A stretch of 64,000 nucleotides of DNA from Sphaerothrix epifaneia (GCF_042788235.1 NZ_JBHZOL010000068.1:7829-71828); one strand, 5' to 3'. Positions 33,318 through 42,687 are shown, counted from the stretch's first letter. The notes: generated by a model from the sequence alone, not told the origin. Translations and numbers: made by a program.

Positions 33318-36127
33318 TGCCGCTGTTCGTCAACGAAAGCTTTAGCCTCATCCAGTGACGTGAACTCAATAGGATATCGATTGGCTAAAACTTGCGGCAA
33401 CTGCTCACAGTCTCTGTCCTTATAGGCTTCTAGTTCTAGCGGCAGTGCCGCATTGCAAATAAGGGGGGCATTCTCTCTCTCAAGTTGCTGACTATTTAGG
33501 TTTTTCGCTGCATGCAAGTCTGTATTCAGCAAAATAGCGGATCTGAGGTCGGCGGATCTGAGGTAGGCGGATCTGAGGTCGGCGGATCTGAGGTCGGCGG
33601 ATCTGAGGTCGGCGGATCTGAGGTCGGCGGATCTGAGGTCGGCGTAGCTGAGGTCGGCGTAGCTGAGGTCGGCGGAGATGAGGTCGGCGGAGATGAGGTC
33701 GGCGGAGATGAGGTCGGCGGAGATGAGGTCGGCGGATCTGAGGTCGGCTCCCTGTAGCTGGGCTTGGGCCAGAGACTTTTGATTCGCTAGCGATCGGCAA
33801 TTGCCAAATAGTTTTTCGCCTAGGCGTTTGCTCCAGTCAGACCAATGAGTCATCTCACGGCAGCCCTCCACCAAGGCCAGCACGGCTTGGCGGACTTCTG
33901 CTGGGTTGTCGCTGTAGAGGCGGCTGTAATCTTCTTTGACAGCCCTTTCTCGCAGATAAGATTCCACGGCAATTAACGGCACCAGCAAGAGGCTGCTCAG
34001 CATCACTAGGGTCGAACGTCGTTCCCACAAGCCTTTATGGATAAAGCTGTCTGCTAGAGCGGAGAGGGGCAGATCTTGAGCGTACTTTTTGCGAAAGTCT
34101 TGGGCATCAGAGAGCTGTCTGCCTTGAAACAAATAGCCTCTGGGTTTACCTCTGTCTTTCCACTCCTGCGCCGCCAGTTCAATTTTTCGCTGCTGCCGTA
34201 GCAGGTCGCGGTTTTCGTCTAGCCATTTTCGCAGCCGTGGCCAATGGCGGATCAGGGCTTCGTGAGCCACGTCTACGATCGCCATCCGATTGCCGTCACT
34301 TTTGCTCATCAGTTCGCTGGTGACGACCAGATTCGCATCGGCGAGGCATTGGATCACTTCACTGACTAGCTCAGCCGGGTGTTGAGCCGTAATCAAGCTG
34401 TGCTGATTGATGCGGCGGCGGGTGTCTTCAGCACCTTCGCCGAGCTGGGTGAGGTTCAGGAAGATGTGCTGAGTCGTGCGTTGTTTTTCTTCGCTAAAGC
34501 CTTGATAAACCTCATCCGCCCTTTGTTTCAGCGTCCCGGTGACGCCGCCGAGTTGGGCGTAGGTGTTGAGCAGTAGGCGATTGTCTTGGCGCTTTTCCCA
34601 GAGCTGCTTCAGCGTGTATTGCAGCAGCGGCAGGCTACCGGGGGAGCGTTCCACATCGTTCAGCAGCGTGTTCACCAGTTCCGGCTCTAGGGTAAGGCCA
34701 ACTTGCTCAGCCGGTTTGAGAATGGCTTGGCTCAGTTCCTCGCGGCTCATGGGCTTCACCGCTACGAGGTGGTTCTGCACCTGGTCAGCAAGGCCGCTAT
34801 AGCTTTGCTCAAAGCACTTGCCCACAAAGTCAGCCCGCATCGCCAGGATTAGGCAGAGTTTATCTGTGGTTTCTAGGGCACCCAGTAGCGTGGCGAAGAA
34901 CTGCTCCCGTTCGGCTTTTTCCTGGCAGAGGGTGAAGACTTCCTCAAACTGATCGATCACCAGGATGACCCGGTTAACTTCGGCAGTTTGCACCAGTCGC
35001 CGCAGACCGTCAGCCCCTTCCTTGATCAGCGCCTCGGCTCTGCCCTGCTGCTCTGCCCGTTCAATGCGAGATAGATTGCTATCAATAAACGCTGCCGCTA
35101 AGCTCTGACAGGGGCGACTATCCGGGCGCAAAAGGCGAATATCCCACTGGTCGCTGCCAAAGATGCGGCGGCCTACCTGGAGCTGATGCAGCAGTCCGGC
35201 TCTTAGCACCGAAGACTTACCGCTACCAGAAGCCCCCACGATCGCTAAAAAATTCGACTGCCGCACTTTATCTAGCAGTTCATCGGTGAGAGCGCGGCGA
35301 CCATAGAAGTATTTGTAGTCGTCGTTATTGAAATCGAAGTAGGACAGCCCTTTGTAGGGGCAGATATCGCTGACTGTGGTTGCAATCGGCGCAGCGGTTT
35401 TTGTCCATTGGCGAGTAAGCTGGATCGGTTCGCCGGAGTTGTTACAGATGGGCGTTTGAATTTCCTGCTTTAGGGTTTGGTTGATCAAGTCGGTCAGCGA
35501 CAGGTTCGTCACCCAGCGATCGCGAAACTGACTCGGATCCAATCCCTCCAGTAAAGCTTTAGTCAAAACGCTGTGGTCGCTGGTGAGGTCTTCGTAAGCA
35601 GGCTCATACTCACGGGAGGCAGCAATAAAGCAGCGATCGCGTCCTTTCCCGCGATCGCCCGGATCCGCTTCGTCAAAGTTGAGCAGTTCCCCACTGTGGC
35701 AGCAATCTAGCCAGATGATTTGTTGCTTAATGGGGCTTTCTTGCAGAAGTTCTCGCAGCCACTTCAGCCGTAGCCCCCAGTTTCCCACCTGCGAATTCAC
35801 GTCACTGGTCGCCAAAAAGCCTTCTGGAATGCCCCGCGTTTTACGCAGGCCATGCCCAGAAAAGTAGAGCAGCGCAGTATCGGGCACGCTTTTTCCGTTG
35901 GGTAAGAATAGCTTGACTAGGGCATCTTCTAAGCTATCTAGGGAAACCTCTGTCTGCTGGCCGACTTTGGGCTTACCGTCCGCCACAATCTCCGGTAGCC
36001 GCCACACCCGAAAATCCCCGTCTCGTTCTAGGCGTTGGGCGATCGCTTCGGCATCTGTCCCCGGTGCTTGCAGCTTAGAGAGGTGCTGATAGTGGTTTAT
36101 CCCAACAACTAAGGCGTCTCGACTCAT
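33302..36127 (-). CDS. Caspase-like/nSTAND NTPase with pentapeptide-repeat C-terminus
   Basis: The protein of 941 residues has four parts. A caspase-like (C14) peptidase fills about 1-225, with catalytic His92 (YFSGHG) and Cys143 (LDCCHSG). A STAND NTPase follows, starting 'CPYKGLSYFDFNNDDYKYFYGR' near 256, with Walker A GASGSGKSS at 298-306 and a Walker B 'VILVIDQFEEVF'. A hydrophobic helix near 760-780 ('LVMLSSLLLVPLIAVESYL') follows. The last part is pentapeptide repeats of ADLRS/ADLIS type at about 835-910. I set the start at ATG 36127 (MSRDALVVG); the frame is open further but runs into the divergent gene. Such proteins are candidates for infection- or stress-triggered proteolysis or cell death. 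The trigger is unknown. Confidence 0.88.
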   Translation of the reverse strand: MSRDALVVGINHYQHLSKLQAPGTDAEAIAQRLERDGDFRVWRLPEIVADGKPKVGQQTEVSLDSLEDALVKLFLPNGKSVPDTALLYFSGHGLRKTRGIPEGFLATSDVNSQVGNWGLRLKWLRELLQESPIKQQIIWLDCCHSGELLNFDEADPGDRGKGRDRCFIAASREYEPAYEDLTSDHSVLTKALLEGLDPSQFRDRWVTNLSLTDLINQTLKQEIQTPICNNSGEPIQLTRQWTKTAAPIATTVSDICPYKGLSYFDFNNDDYKYFYGRRALTDELLDKVRQSNFLAIVGASGSGKSSVLRAGLLHQLQVGRRIFGSDQWDIRLLRPDSRPCQSLAAAFIDSNLSRIERAEQQGRAEALIKEGADGLRRLVQTAEVNRVILVIDQFEEVFTLCQEKAEREQFFATLLGALETTDKLCLILAMRADFVGKCFEQSYSGLADQVQNHLVAVKPMSREELSQAILKPAEQVGLTLEPELVNTLLNDVERSPGSLPLLQYTLKQLWEKRQDNRLLLNTYAQLGGVTGTLKQRADEVYQGFSEEKQRTTQHIFLNLTQLGEGAEDTRRRINQHSLITAQHPAELVSEVIQCLADANLVVTSELMSKSDGNRMAIVDVAHEALIRHWPRLRKWLDENRDLLRQQRKIELAAQEWKDRGKPRGYLFQGRQLSDAQDFRKKYAQDLPLSALADSFIHKGLWERRSTLVMLSSLLLVPLIAVESYLRERAVKEDYSRLYSDNPAEVRQAVLALVEGCREMTHWSDWSKRLGEKLFGNCRSLANQKSLAQAQLQGADLRSADLISADLISADLISADLISADLSYADLSYADLRSADLRSADLRSADLRSADLRSAYLRSADLRSAILLNTDLHAAKNLNSQQLERENAPLICNAALPLELEAYKDRDCEQLPQVLANRYPIEFTSLDEAKAFVDEQRQQEWE
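33540..33749. repeat. 14 tandem 15-bp units inside the caspase-STAND gene
   Basis: Fourteen units of GATCTGAGGTCGGCG (plus strand) or close variants (TAGCTGAGGTCGGCG twice, GAGATGAGGTCGGCG four times) run without a break. They encode pentapeptides ADLRS, ADLSY and ADLIS. Near-identity at DNA level, including synonymous sites, points to recent expansion by slippage or unequal exchange. An antisense frame here (repeating SEVGG) is a by-product. Confidence 0.95.
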
Positions 36128-36209
36128 TGTTGCAGCCCGAGGGGTGATGGTTTCTATGCCAGCATAGTAGCGACTACACCGAAACCTGCAATCTTTCAGG
36201 AAAATCCTC

Positions 36210-36593
36210 ATGACCCAGCTCGTCCCTATCACTCTCGAAGACGGCACCATTATCTTTATGGAAGCGACTGAAGATGTCGCTCCCCCTTTTGAAGCGATCG
36301 CCCAGCCTGAAGGTGCCACTCGGGTTGAGAAAGGCATCAATGAGCGCATGGCGAAAAACTTCCAGGCCATTCGCGGCACCATCCGCGCCTATACCGTCCA
36401 CACCCTAGACGCTTTTCAAAACCTCAGCCAAGCCAACGTCGATAAAGTTACCCTAGAATTTGGCGTCAAAGTCGCAGGCGAAGCCGGAGTCCCTTACGTT
36501 ACTCAAGGCACTGCCGAATGTAATCTCAAAATCACCGTCGAATGCACGTTTCCCCCTAGCTCTCCTCAACCTACTCCTCCAACTCTGTCGTAA
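36210..36593 (+). CDS. Trypco1-type (CU044_2847-like) protein divergent from the caspase-STAND gene
   Basis: This 127-residue protein begins MTQLVPITLEDGTIIFMEAT and ends in a beta-rich part ('VTLEFGVKVAGEAG', 'AECNLKITVECTF'). This matches the small trypsin-co-occurring domain (Trypco1) proteins found with STAND NTPases and protease effectors in predicted conflict systems. It starts 83 bp from the divergent caspase-STAND gene, so the two share a promoter region. A signalling or adaptor role is inferred. The tail after residue 115 is Pro/Ser-rich. Confidence 0.75.
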   Translation: MTQLVPITLEDGTIIFMEATEDVAPPFEAIAQPEGATRVEKGINERMAKNFQAIRGTIRAYTVHTLDAFQNLSQANVDKVTLEFGVKVAGEAGVPYVTQGTAECNLKITVECTFPPSSPQPTPPTLS

Positions 36594-36837
36594 TAGATCA
36601 GTTTTAGGAGGATTGAAGTAGTGTCTAAGCAGGTATCTGAGGCATTTGGGCTGTCTATGAGATGCAGTTGATCAAGCTTTTTGGCAAATGCCCTAACCGT
36701 CTCTTCAGCTACACGAATACCCCCAGGCCAAAATAGACCGAAAGATAAACGGTAACAAAAATCTACAGGGGCTTTGTCATCTACCTCCTAATTTAAGGAT
36801 TTAGTAAAAGCACACTCAGAATTTAAGAGCTTAAAAT

Positions 36838-39117
36838 TTAGGACAGAATTGTAATGGGCTGAGCTGGCTTGGCGGCGGCGACAATAACTCCCATCTCGCA
36901 GGTGTTGGCATAGCCTAAGGCTTGCAACGCCGCGATCGCTGCTTTGGCTTGCTCTGGAGGCACGGTGGCCAGCAGCCCCCCGGCTGTCTGCGGGTCAAAT
37001 AGCAGCGGATAGTCAGGGTGATGGCTGATTGCCCGTTGGTTTTGAAGCGCTTGCGCCGCTTTTGAATTTTGGGGTTGTAGCGAACTGACAATGCCAGCGG
37101 CCACCGTTGCTCGTGCCCCCGGTAGCACGGGCAACGCGGTCAAATCTAGCTCTGCCGCCACTTCAGACGCCTGCACCAGTTCGAGCAAATGCCCCACTAG
37201 CCCAAACCCAGTGACATCGGTGCAAGCGGTGGCTGCGTGTTGTCGTAAGCTTTGAGCTGCCAAATAGTTAGACTGCTGCATTGACGCGACTGCTGCCTCA
37301 ATCCAGCGACCCTTGGCTTTGAGCTGCATATCAGCCGCAAACAAAGTCCCTGTTCCAATGGCTTTGGTCAAAATCAGGCGATCGCCCACCTGCGCATTGC
37401 CCTTACGCAGCAGGTGATCAGGCTCAACTAAGCCATTGCCAGCAAACCCCAAAGCCAGTTCGGGGCCTGTGGTGGTGTGGCCGCCAACCAAAGGCGTTTT
37501 CGACTGGGCTAGCACTTGATAAGCCCCCGCCAAGAGCAGATATAGGGTATCAGCCTGCTTGCGGGGGCTGCTGTAGGGCAACGTGGCGATCGCCAGCACA
37601 CTTTGCGGCACCGCCCCCATAGCAAACAAATCGCTGAGGCAGTGGTTAACACAAATCTGGCCAAACACGTAGGGATCATCTAGCAGCGCCCGAAAGTAAT
37701 CAACGGTTTGCACCATCAACTGCCCCGGTGGCACCCGCACAACGGCGGCATCGTCTGGCTGGGCTAAGCCAACCACGACATCTGCCGCTGCGGGCCAGTC
37801 GGCGACCGCCGGAAAAGCTTGCTGCAACCGTCGCAACGCCAGTGACAAAACATCGCCCCCCACCTTGGAGGCGCAGCCCGCACAGGGTGGCGGGGTTGAT
37901 TCAGCCGAGGCGAGACTGAGGGGAGCTTGGGTGGCTGTCATCGCAGGGAAGTCGGTAAACAAGCGCATAAACTTGCGATCGATATGATCTTTCCAAGCTC
38001 GAAACCAGCGCGACTCGGCGGCGAAAGGTCCCCGCGAGGCGATCGCCGTTCCGGTTCCAGTATCAATAATGTTGAGAAACTGCCTTTGGGGAATAAAGGG
38101 TTTGAGCGATCGCCCGGTAAGCCAACGTTGCAGATTTTCAAAGAGCGGTGGCCCTTGCCGCACAGCAAAGACGCCCGCCTTGGGGCGCGGATGATTCACC
38201 ATTGTGGCTACATCGCCCACGGCAAACACGTTGGGGTGGTGCAGGGTTTGCAGCGTATCGTGGGTTTGGATAAAGCCTTTGTCGTTGGTGGCAAGGCCAG
38301 AGTCGAGAATCCAGGCGGCGGCTGAAGCACTGGTAACCCAAATGACGCGATCGCAGGCCACTTCTAGCCCCGATTCGCACTGGACGAGCCGCTGCTCGTT
38401 AGCAGCAAGGGCGATCGCGGTGACGTTTTCTTGCAGATGTAGCTGAATGCCGCGCTGTTTGAACAAACGCGCCAAATGTTTTTGCGTCCAGCGGTTGCGC
38501 CCAGTGGCGATCGCCTCACCGCGATGAAACAGGTGAATGCTGATGCGATCGCGGGGTTGTCTGGCGCGATCGAGGATCTGCCACAGCCGCGCCTGCATAT
38601 TTAGCGCCACTTCTACGCCGCCAACGCCACCGCCGACAACGCCTAAAACTCTGGATTTCGCCGGGTCAGCCTCTACCGCTGTGAGCCACTGCCGCCACTG
38701 CTTGAGTAACTGCGGCACGGGCTTCGCCGCAATGGCATATTCAGCCGCCCCTGGTACATCAAGCGTGGCAGGGGTACTGCCAATATCAATCGACAGCACA
38801 TCGTAGGCGATGGGGGGGTGGTTTTTGCACAGCACTTGCTGATTGGCTAAATCTAGGCCAATTCCTTCATCCATCAGCAGCCGACACTGGGCAAAGCGGG
38901 TTAATGGTCGCAAATCAATGTGGGATTCGTCAAAGCCGTATAGCCCTGAAATGTGGCAGGGCAACATGCCGGAATAGGGGGTATCGACCAGATTGGTGAT
39001 CAGCGTTAGCCGCAGTCCGGCGATGGGCTGCATACCAAATTTTCTCAGGACGATGGCGTGGGTATGACCGCCCCCTAATAGCACCAGATCGCGTTCAATA
39101 GGCTGTTGCCGCTGCAT
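36838..39117 (-). CDS. selD: Selenide, water dikinase fused to an NADH dehydrogenase-like domain
   Basis: The 759-residue fusion has an N-terminal FAD/NAD(P) oxidoreductase of the NDH-2 type (about 1-390). It carries an FAD motif 'LVLLGGGHTHAIVL' at 11-24, an NAD motif 'VVGGGVGGVEVAL' near 160 and 'NVFAVGDVATM' near 296. The C-terminal SelD domain (about 408-759) makes selenophosphate from selenide and ATP. Its catalytic pair is Cys415 and Lys418 in PCAGCASK, and 'VGGHTTTGPELALGFAGNG' and 'DVTGFGLVGHLLE' follow. Such fusions are known in cyanobacteria; the first domain may supply reduced selenium. It serves MnmH at 30742-31836. The active site uses Cys, not selenocysteine. Confidence 0.95.
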   Translation of the reverse strand: MQRQQPIERDLVLLGGGHTHAIVLRKFGMQPIAGLRLTLITNLVDTPYSGMLPCHISGLYGFDESHIDLRPLTRFAQCRLLMDEGIGLDLANQQVLCKNHPPIAYDVLSIDIGSTPATLDVPGAAEYAIAAKPVPQLLKQWRQWLTAVEADPAKSRVLGVVGGGVGGVEVALNMQARLWQILDRARQPRDRISIHLFHRGEAIATGRNRWTQKHLARLFKQRGIQLHLQENVTAIALAANEQRLVQCESGLEVACDRVIWVTSASAAAWILDSGLATNDKGFIQTHDTLQTLHHPNVFAVGDVATMVNHPRPKAGVFAVRQGPPLFENLQRWLTGRSLKPFIPQRQFLNIIDTGTGTAIASRGPFAAESRWFRAWKDHIDRKFMRLFTDFPAMTATQAPLSLASAESTPPPCAGCASKVGGDVLSLALRRLQQAFPAVADWPAAADVVVGLAQPDDAAVVRVPPGQLMVQTVDYFRALLDDPYVFGQICVNHCLSDLFAMGAVPQSVLAIATLPYSSPRKQADTLYLLLAGAYQVLAQSKTPLVGGHTTTGPELALGFAGNGLVEPDHLLRKGNAQVGDRLILTKAIGTGTLFAADMQLKAKGRWIEAAVASMQQSNYLAAQSLRQHAATACTDVTGFGLVGHLLELVQASEVAAELDLTALPVLPGARATVAAGIVSSLQPQNSKAAQALQNQRAISHHPDYPLLFDPQTAGGLLATVPPEQAKAAIAALQALGYANTCEMGVIVAAAKPAQPITILS

Positions 39118-39322
39118 AAGCTGTGACTTTTATTTTTAGCGTACAAAGTTTTTCTGAGCGGCGGCTGAGTTTTGCAGGGGCAACTTTTAAAGCCTGCCTA
39201 AAGTCTGAAAAAGCCAAAGGTCACTGTTTAATTTTGTAGCCTAGAGGAGAAACCGTCTGGCTAACGCCGCCCCTCGGCTTCAAGCATTCAGTATCTATCA
39301 AGCAGTTAAGGAAACCATTTTC

Positions 39323-41830
39323 ATGCGACGTAAGCTGCCGACCTCTGCTCTAGCGGATTCAGCCTCTCCGCCGGGGTCTGCCCGCAAATTTTTGGCGTTG
39401 TTGGGTTTAAGCGTGGTGGCTGGCCTAAGCGCGATCGCCTGGAAGCTTTCGGCAGAAGGCACTTTACCCGAAAGCCTGGTCAAACTGGGGCTAAGCCAAG
39501 ACAGGGCTAACCAAATTGCTGCGATCGCTCAACTGCCCGTCGTCGAGACTGATCAGCCTCGGGTGACTCAAGTGTACGTCGTTAGACCTGACATCCTAGC
39601 CATTCAAATTGAGACGGGCAAAATTGAAAAAGGCGGGCAAGTGCCTTATGTTGCTGATGTGTCTGATCGCATTGCTCAGGAAAATAACGGCTGGCTAAAG
39701 CGGGATGGTCAACTGATTGGAGCCGTTGTTGGCCGCAATAAAGAGGTATTGACCCAGTTTGACCAGTTTTCAGGCGAGGCGCTAGAGACGGAGGTGGCCG
39801 ATCAGCCAGAAACTTACTCCGTAACTGCTTCAGGTCGTCGCGCGACGACAAGCGTCCCTGAGGCGGTCTACCGCAAAAGCAAGCCTACCGATATGGCCTG
39901 GGTCGGTCCTTGGCAGTTTGAGTGGCCAATGGCGCATACCGTTTTTTTAGACATGCCGGATGACTTGGTGGCTGGCGAAACCTATACCGTTGATTTGGCA
40001 AAACTAGGGCTAGATGCGGTTGAGTTTGAATACTTACCCGATCGGGTTTTTAGCGAAGCCGTACATGTTTCGCAGCTAGGATTTCGGCCTGATGACCCGG
40101 CGAAGGTGGGCTTTTTATCCACCTGGTTGGGGAGTGGCGAGGGCTTGGCCTATGGGGAAGGACTGAGCTTTTGGCTAGTCGATCAGACCTCTGCGGCCAA
40201 GGTGTATACGGGCACAACCGTTTTGAACTTGGCAGCCAATCGCTCAGACGACAAACGCCGTAACTATAACGGCACCCCGGTCTACAAAATGGACTTTAGC
40301 GACTTTAACCGGGCAGGTACCTATCGGCTGTGTGTGGAGACGATTGGCTGTTCTTTTCCCTTTGAAGTAGGTGAAACTGTCTGGCGATCAGCCTTTTACA
40401 CCACTGTACGGGGGCTATATCACCAACGCAGCGGCCTTGCGCTAGAACGCCCGTATACCGACTTCGAGCGCCCCCGGTCTTTTCATCCTGAGGATGGCAT
40501 GAAGTTTTATCAGTCTACCTACACGCTGCTGGAAAGTGGGGAAGGGCTGGGCTTGGGCGAGGCAGGAACGCGAGACGGCTTAAAGGCTGGCAATACGGGG
40601 GAGCTAGTTCCGCAGGCGTGGGGTGGCTGGTTTGATGCGGGCGATTGGGATCGCCGGATTCAGCATGTGGAGGCTTCGCGGCAGCTATTAGAGTTGGCAG
40701 AGCTTTTCCCGGCTTACTTTGCCAGAGTAGACCTCAATTTACCCGAATCTGACAATGCCCTACCCGATGTGGTGGATGAAGCTCTGTGGAACGTAGACTT
40801 TTTTCGGCGCTTACAAGCTGAAGATGGCGGCATAAGCGGTGGGATTGAGTCGGCACAAGGCCCTTCTAACTTTGCCGCTAGCTGGCAAGAACCTTCAGAT
40901 GCGTTCGTTTATGCCCCCGATATGTGGTCTAGCTATCTTTATGCGGGCGTAGCCGCCCAGGCAGCGAGTGTGGTGAGCCGCTATGAGGCGAATCGAGCCG
41001 AAGCCTATCGTCGCAGTGCGGTGCGGGCAATGGAGTGGGCTGAAGCCGAATACGCCCAGGCAGAAGAGGTGGACTGGCGAATTCGCAGTGAACGTAATTT
41101 GGCGGCTGTTGAACTCTATCGCTTAACGGGCGATCGCCGCTGGCACGACCTGTTTTTAGCCACAACCGTATTTAGCGATCCGCAAGCGCCCGCCTGGAAA
41201 GGGAAAAGCCACGACCAGATTAACGCTGCCTTTGTCTATAGCCGCCTGAGTCAGTTTCCGGTCAATGCTGAAGTGCAGCAAAATGCGAAAGCGGCGCTAC
41301 TGGCGATCGCCGACAACCAGGTTGAAATTGTCAACGGCACAGGCTTTGGCTGGAGCAAGTTTGACGCTTATGAAAATGTTGGCTGGGGCGGTAGCTTTGG
41401 CGCACCGGAGGCGACTCAGCTTTTGCGGGCACATTTTCTCACCGGCGATCGCCAGTATTTAGAAGCAGGGGTGCTGGCGAATCAATTCTCGGCAGGGGCT
41501 AACCCCGATAACCTGGTTTATACCACCGGGTTAGGTCAGCGATCGCCCCAACATCCCTTGGTCATTGATGCCCGCGTCACCGGGCAAGCCCCTCCCCCCG
41601 GCATTACCGTTTATGGCCCAATCGACTTGTGGCGCTTCAACAATTACTGGGTACCCAGACGACTTTTGGTTAACCACATGTCGCCTAGCCCCTGGAAATG
41701 GCCCACCGCCGAAGCCTATACCGATATTTTTCTGTACCCGGCTGTCAGTGAGTTTACAATTCATCAAACCATAGGGCCAGCGGCTTATGCACGGGGGTAT
41801 TTAGCAGCCCGCGAAGCCTTAGCGCCTTAG
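39323..41830 (+). CDS. Glycoside hydrolase family 9 protein (endoglucanase-like)
   Basis: This 835-residue exported or membrane-anchored protein has an N-terminal hydrophobic helix at about 25-43. A linker region is followed by an Ig-like CelD_N domain (about 265-355, 'VHVSQLGFRPDDPAKVGFLS'). The GH9 (alpha/alpha)6 barrel lies from about 365. The catalytic Asp pair is in WFDAGDWD (Asp438 and Asp441) and the acid is probably Glu810 in SEFTIHQTIGP. 'LPDVVDEALWNVDFFRRLQ' is also family-typical. The histidine motif is unusual: 'SPQHPLVIDARVTGQAPPPG'. The substrate is presumably a beta-1,4-glucan such as cellulose in the sheath. No cellulose synthase is in the window. Confidence 0.88.
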   Translation: MRRKLPTSALADSASPPGSARKFLALLGLSVVAGLSAIAWKLSAEGTLPESLVKLGLSQDRANQIAAIAQLPVVETDQPRVTQVYVVRPDILAIQIETGKIEKGGQVPYVADVSDRIAQENNGWLKRDGQLIGAVVGRNKEVLTQFDQFSGEALETEVADQPETYSVTASGRRATTSVPEAVYRKSKPTDMAWVGPWQFEWPMAHTVFLDMPDDLVAGETYTVDLAKLGLDAVEFEYLPDRVFSEAVHVSQLGFRPDDPAKVGFLSTWLGSGEGLAYGEGLSFWLVDQTSAAKVYTGTTVLNLAANRSDDKRRNYNGTPVYKMDFSDFNRAGTYRLCVETIGCSFPFEVGETVWRSAFYTTVRGLYHQRSGLALERPYTDFERPRSFHPEDGMKFYQSTYTLLESGEGLGLGEAGTRDGLKAGNTGELVPQAWGGWFDAGDWDRRIQHVEASRQLLELAELFPAYFARVDLNLPESDNALPDVVDEALWNVDFFRRLQAEDGGISGGIESAQGPSNFAASWQEPSDAFVYAPDMWSSYLYAGVAAQAASVVSRYEANRAEAYRRSAVRAMEWAEAEYAQAEEVDWRIRSERNLAAVELYRLTGDRRWHDLFLATTVFSDPQAPAWKGKSHDQINAAFVYSRLSQFPVNAEVQQNAKAALLAIADNQVEIVNGTGFGWSKFDAYENVGWGGSFGAPEATQLLRAHFLTGDRQYLEAGVLANQFSAGANPDNLVYTTGLGQRSPQHPLVIDARVTGQAPPPGITVYGPIDLWRFNNYWVPRRLLVNHMSPSPWKWPTAEAYTDIFLYPAVSEFTIHQTIGPAAYARGYLAAREALAP

Positions 41831-41890
41831 GGTCGGCAACGCCAGCTTATTAACCCAATCAGGCGGCAGGTTGGGCTGCTAAAGCCTTGC

Positions 41891-42556
41891 TCAAACGGTT
41901 GCCGCTTCTGGCTGAGCCGTTTTGCTGGGCAAAGGTGGGCGAATCACTAAGTAAATGGCAGCCCCTAGCACCGGAATCAGCATCAGCAGCCAGATCCAGC
42001 GGCGATCGCCTATACCCCGCCGGGTCATGTCATCTCCTAGCAGCGCCGGAAACAATAGCCACAGTAAGCAATAGTCCAAACTCATCACATGGATAAAGCG
42101 ACTGGTTTGCCACTGTTGGACAAAATCGCTCCAGTCACCGCGACTCCACCCATAGACCAGTAGCCCAAAAGCCGCGATCGCCAGCCCCACACCCAGCCAG
42201 CGAGCGTCTACCAGCTTGAGCAATACACTTTTTTCTCCCGTAAAGGTAGGTTGCGGTTGCCGCAACGCCAGATAAGGCAGCAGCAGAAAAGCCCCCACCC
42301 CAAACGAACCGACGACAAACGGCCAAGCTGGCAGTTTTTGACCCTGTCCATCAATTAGCACCACACAGGCATACACCAGCGGCCAAACCCCCATGAGGTT
42401 AAATAGCGCTACCACCAGCGGATTGATACCAGCCCAGTCACCCGTGGAAAGTCGCTGAATCAGTTCAAAGGTGTCTGGCTGGTTGGCTGGGGCTAGCAAA
42501 AAGGCGTAAAAACTGAACCCAACCCATAGAAGCATGAAGCTAATTTGTCTAACCAT
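41891..42556 (-). CDS. Conserved multi-spanning membrane protein
   Basis: This 221-residue protein has about six hydrophobic segments, with 'NPLVVALFNLMGVWPLVYACVVLIDG' and 'LLLPYLALRQP' among them. It ends 'IPVLGAAIYLVIRPPLP'. It resembles the unannotated membrane proteins shared by cyanobacteria and plastid-bearing eukaryotes. I cannot give a function. It lies alone, convergent with the GH9 gene and divergent from the pentapeptide gene. Confidence 0.7.
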   Translation of the reverse strand: MVRQISFMLLWVGFSFYAFLLAPANQPDTFELIQRLSTGDWAGINPLVVALFNLMGVWPLVYACVVLIDGQGQKLPAWPFVVGSFGVGAFLLLPYLALRQPQPTFTGEKSVLLKLVDARWLGVGLAIAAFGLLVYGWSRGDWSDFVQQWQTSRFIHVMSLDYCLLWLLFPALLGDDMTRRGIGDRRWIWLLMLIPVLGAAIYLVIRPPLPSKTAQPEAATV

Positions 42557-42687
42557 GAGTGACTAATAAGTTTCTCACTGAATTATCAATCAACTTAAAG
42601 TGTGACCCGCAAAGGCTAGGATTGCCGTCTACGGTTGTGTATGTACGCAGAAAACCTGTCTTAGCCTAATCAATTTGGGGATTTATT

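Noticed and set aside
33512..33757. Plus-strand reading frame with repeating SEVGG residues
   Set aside because: It is the antisense by-product of the 15-bp repeats in the caspase-STAND gene, with no ribosome site or independent support.
36128..36382. N-terminal extension of the caspase-STAND frame
   Set aside because: The added 85 residues are antisense to the Trypco1-type gene and do not resemble a domain. The caspase fold begins at MSRDALVVG.
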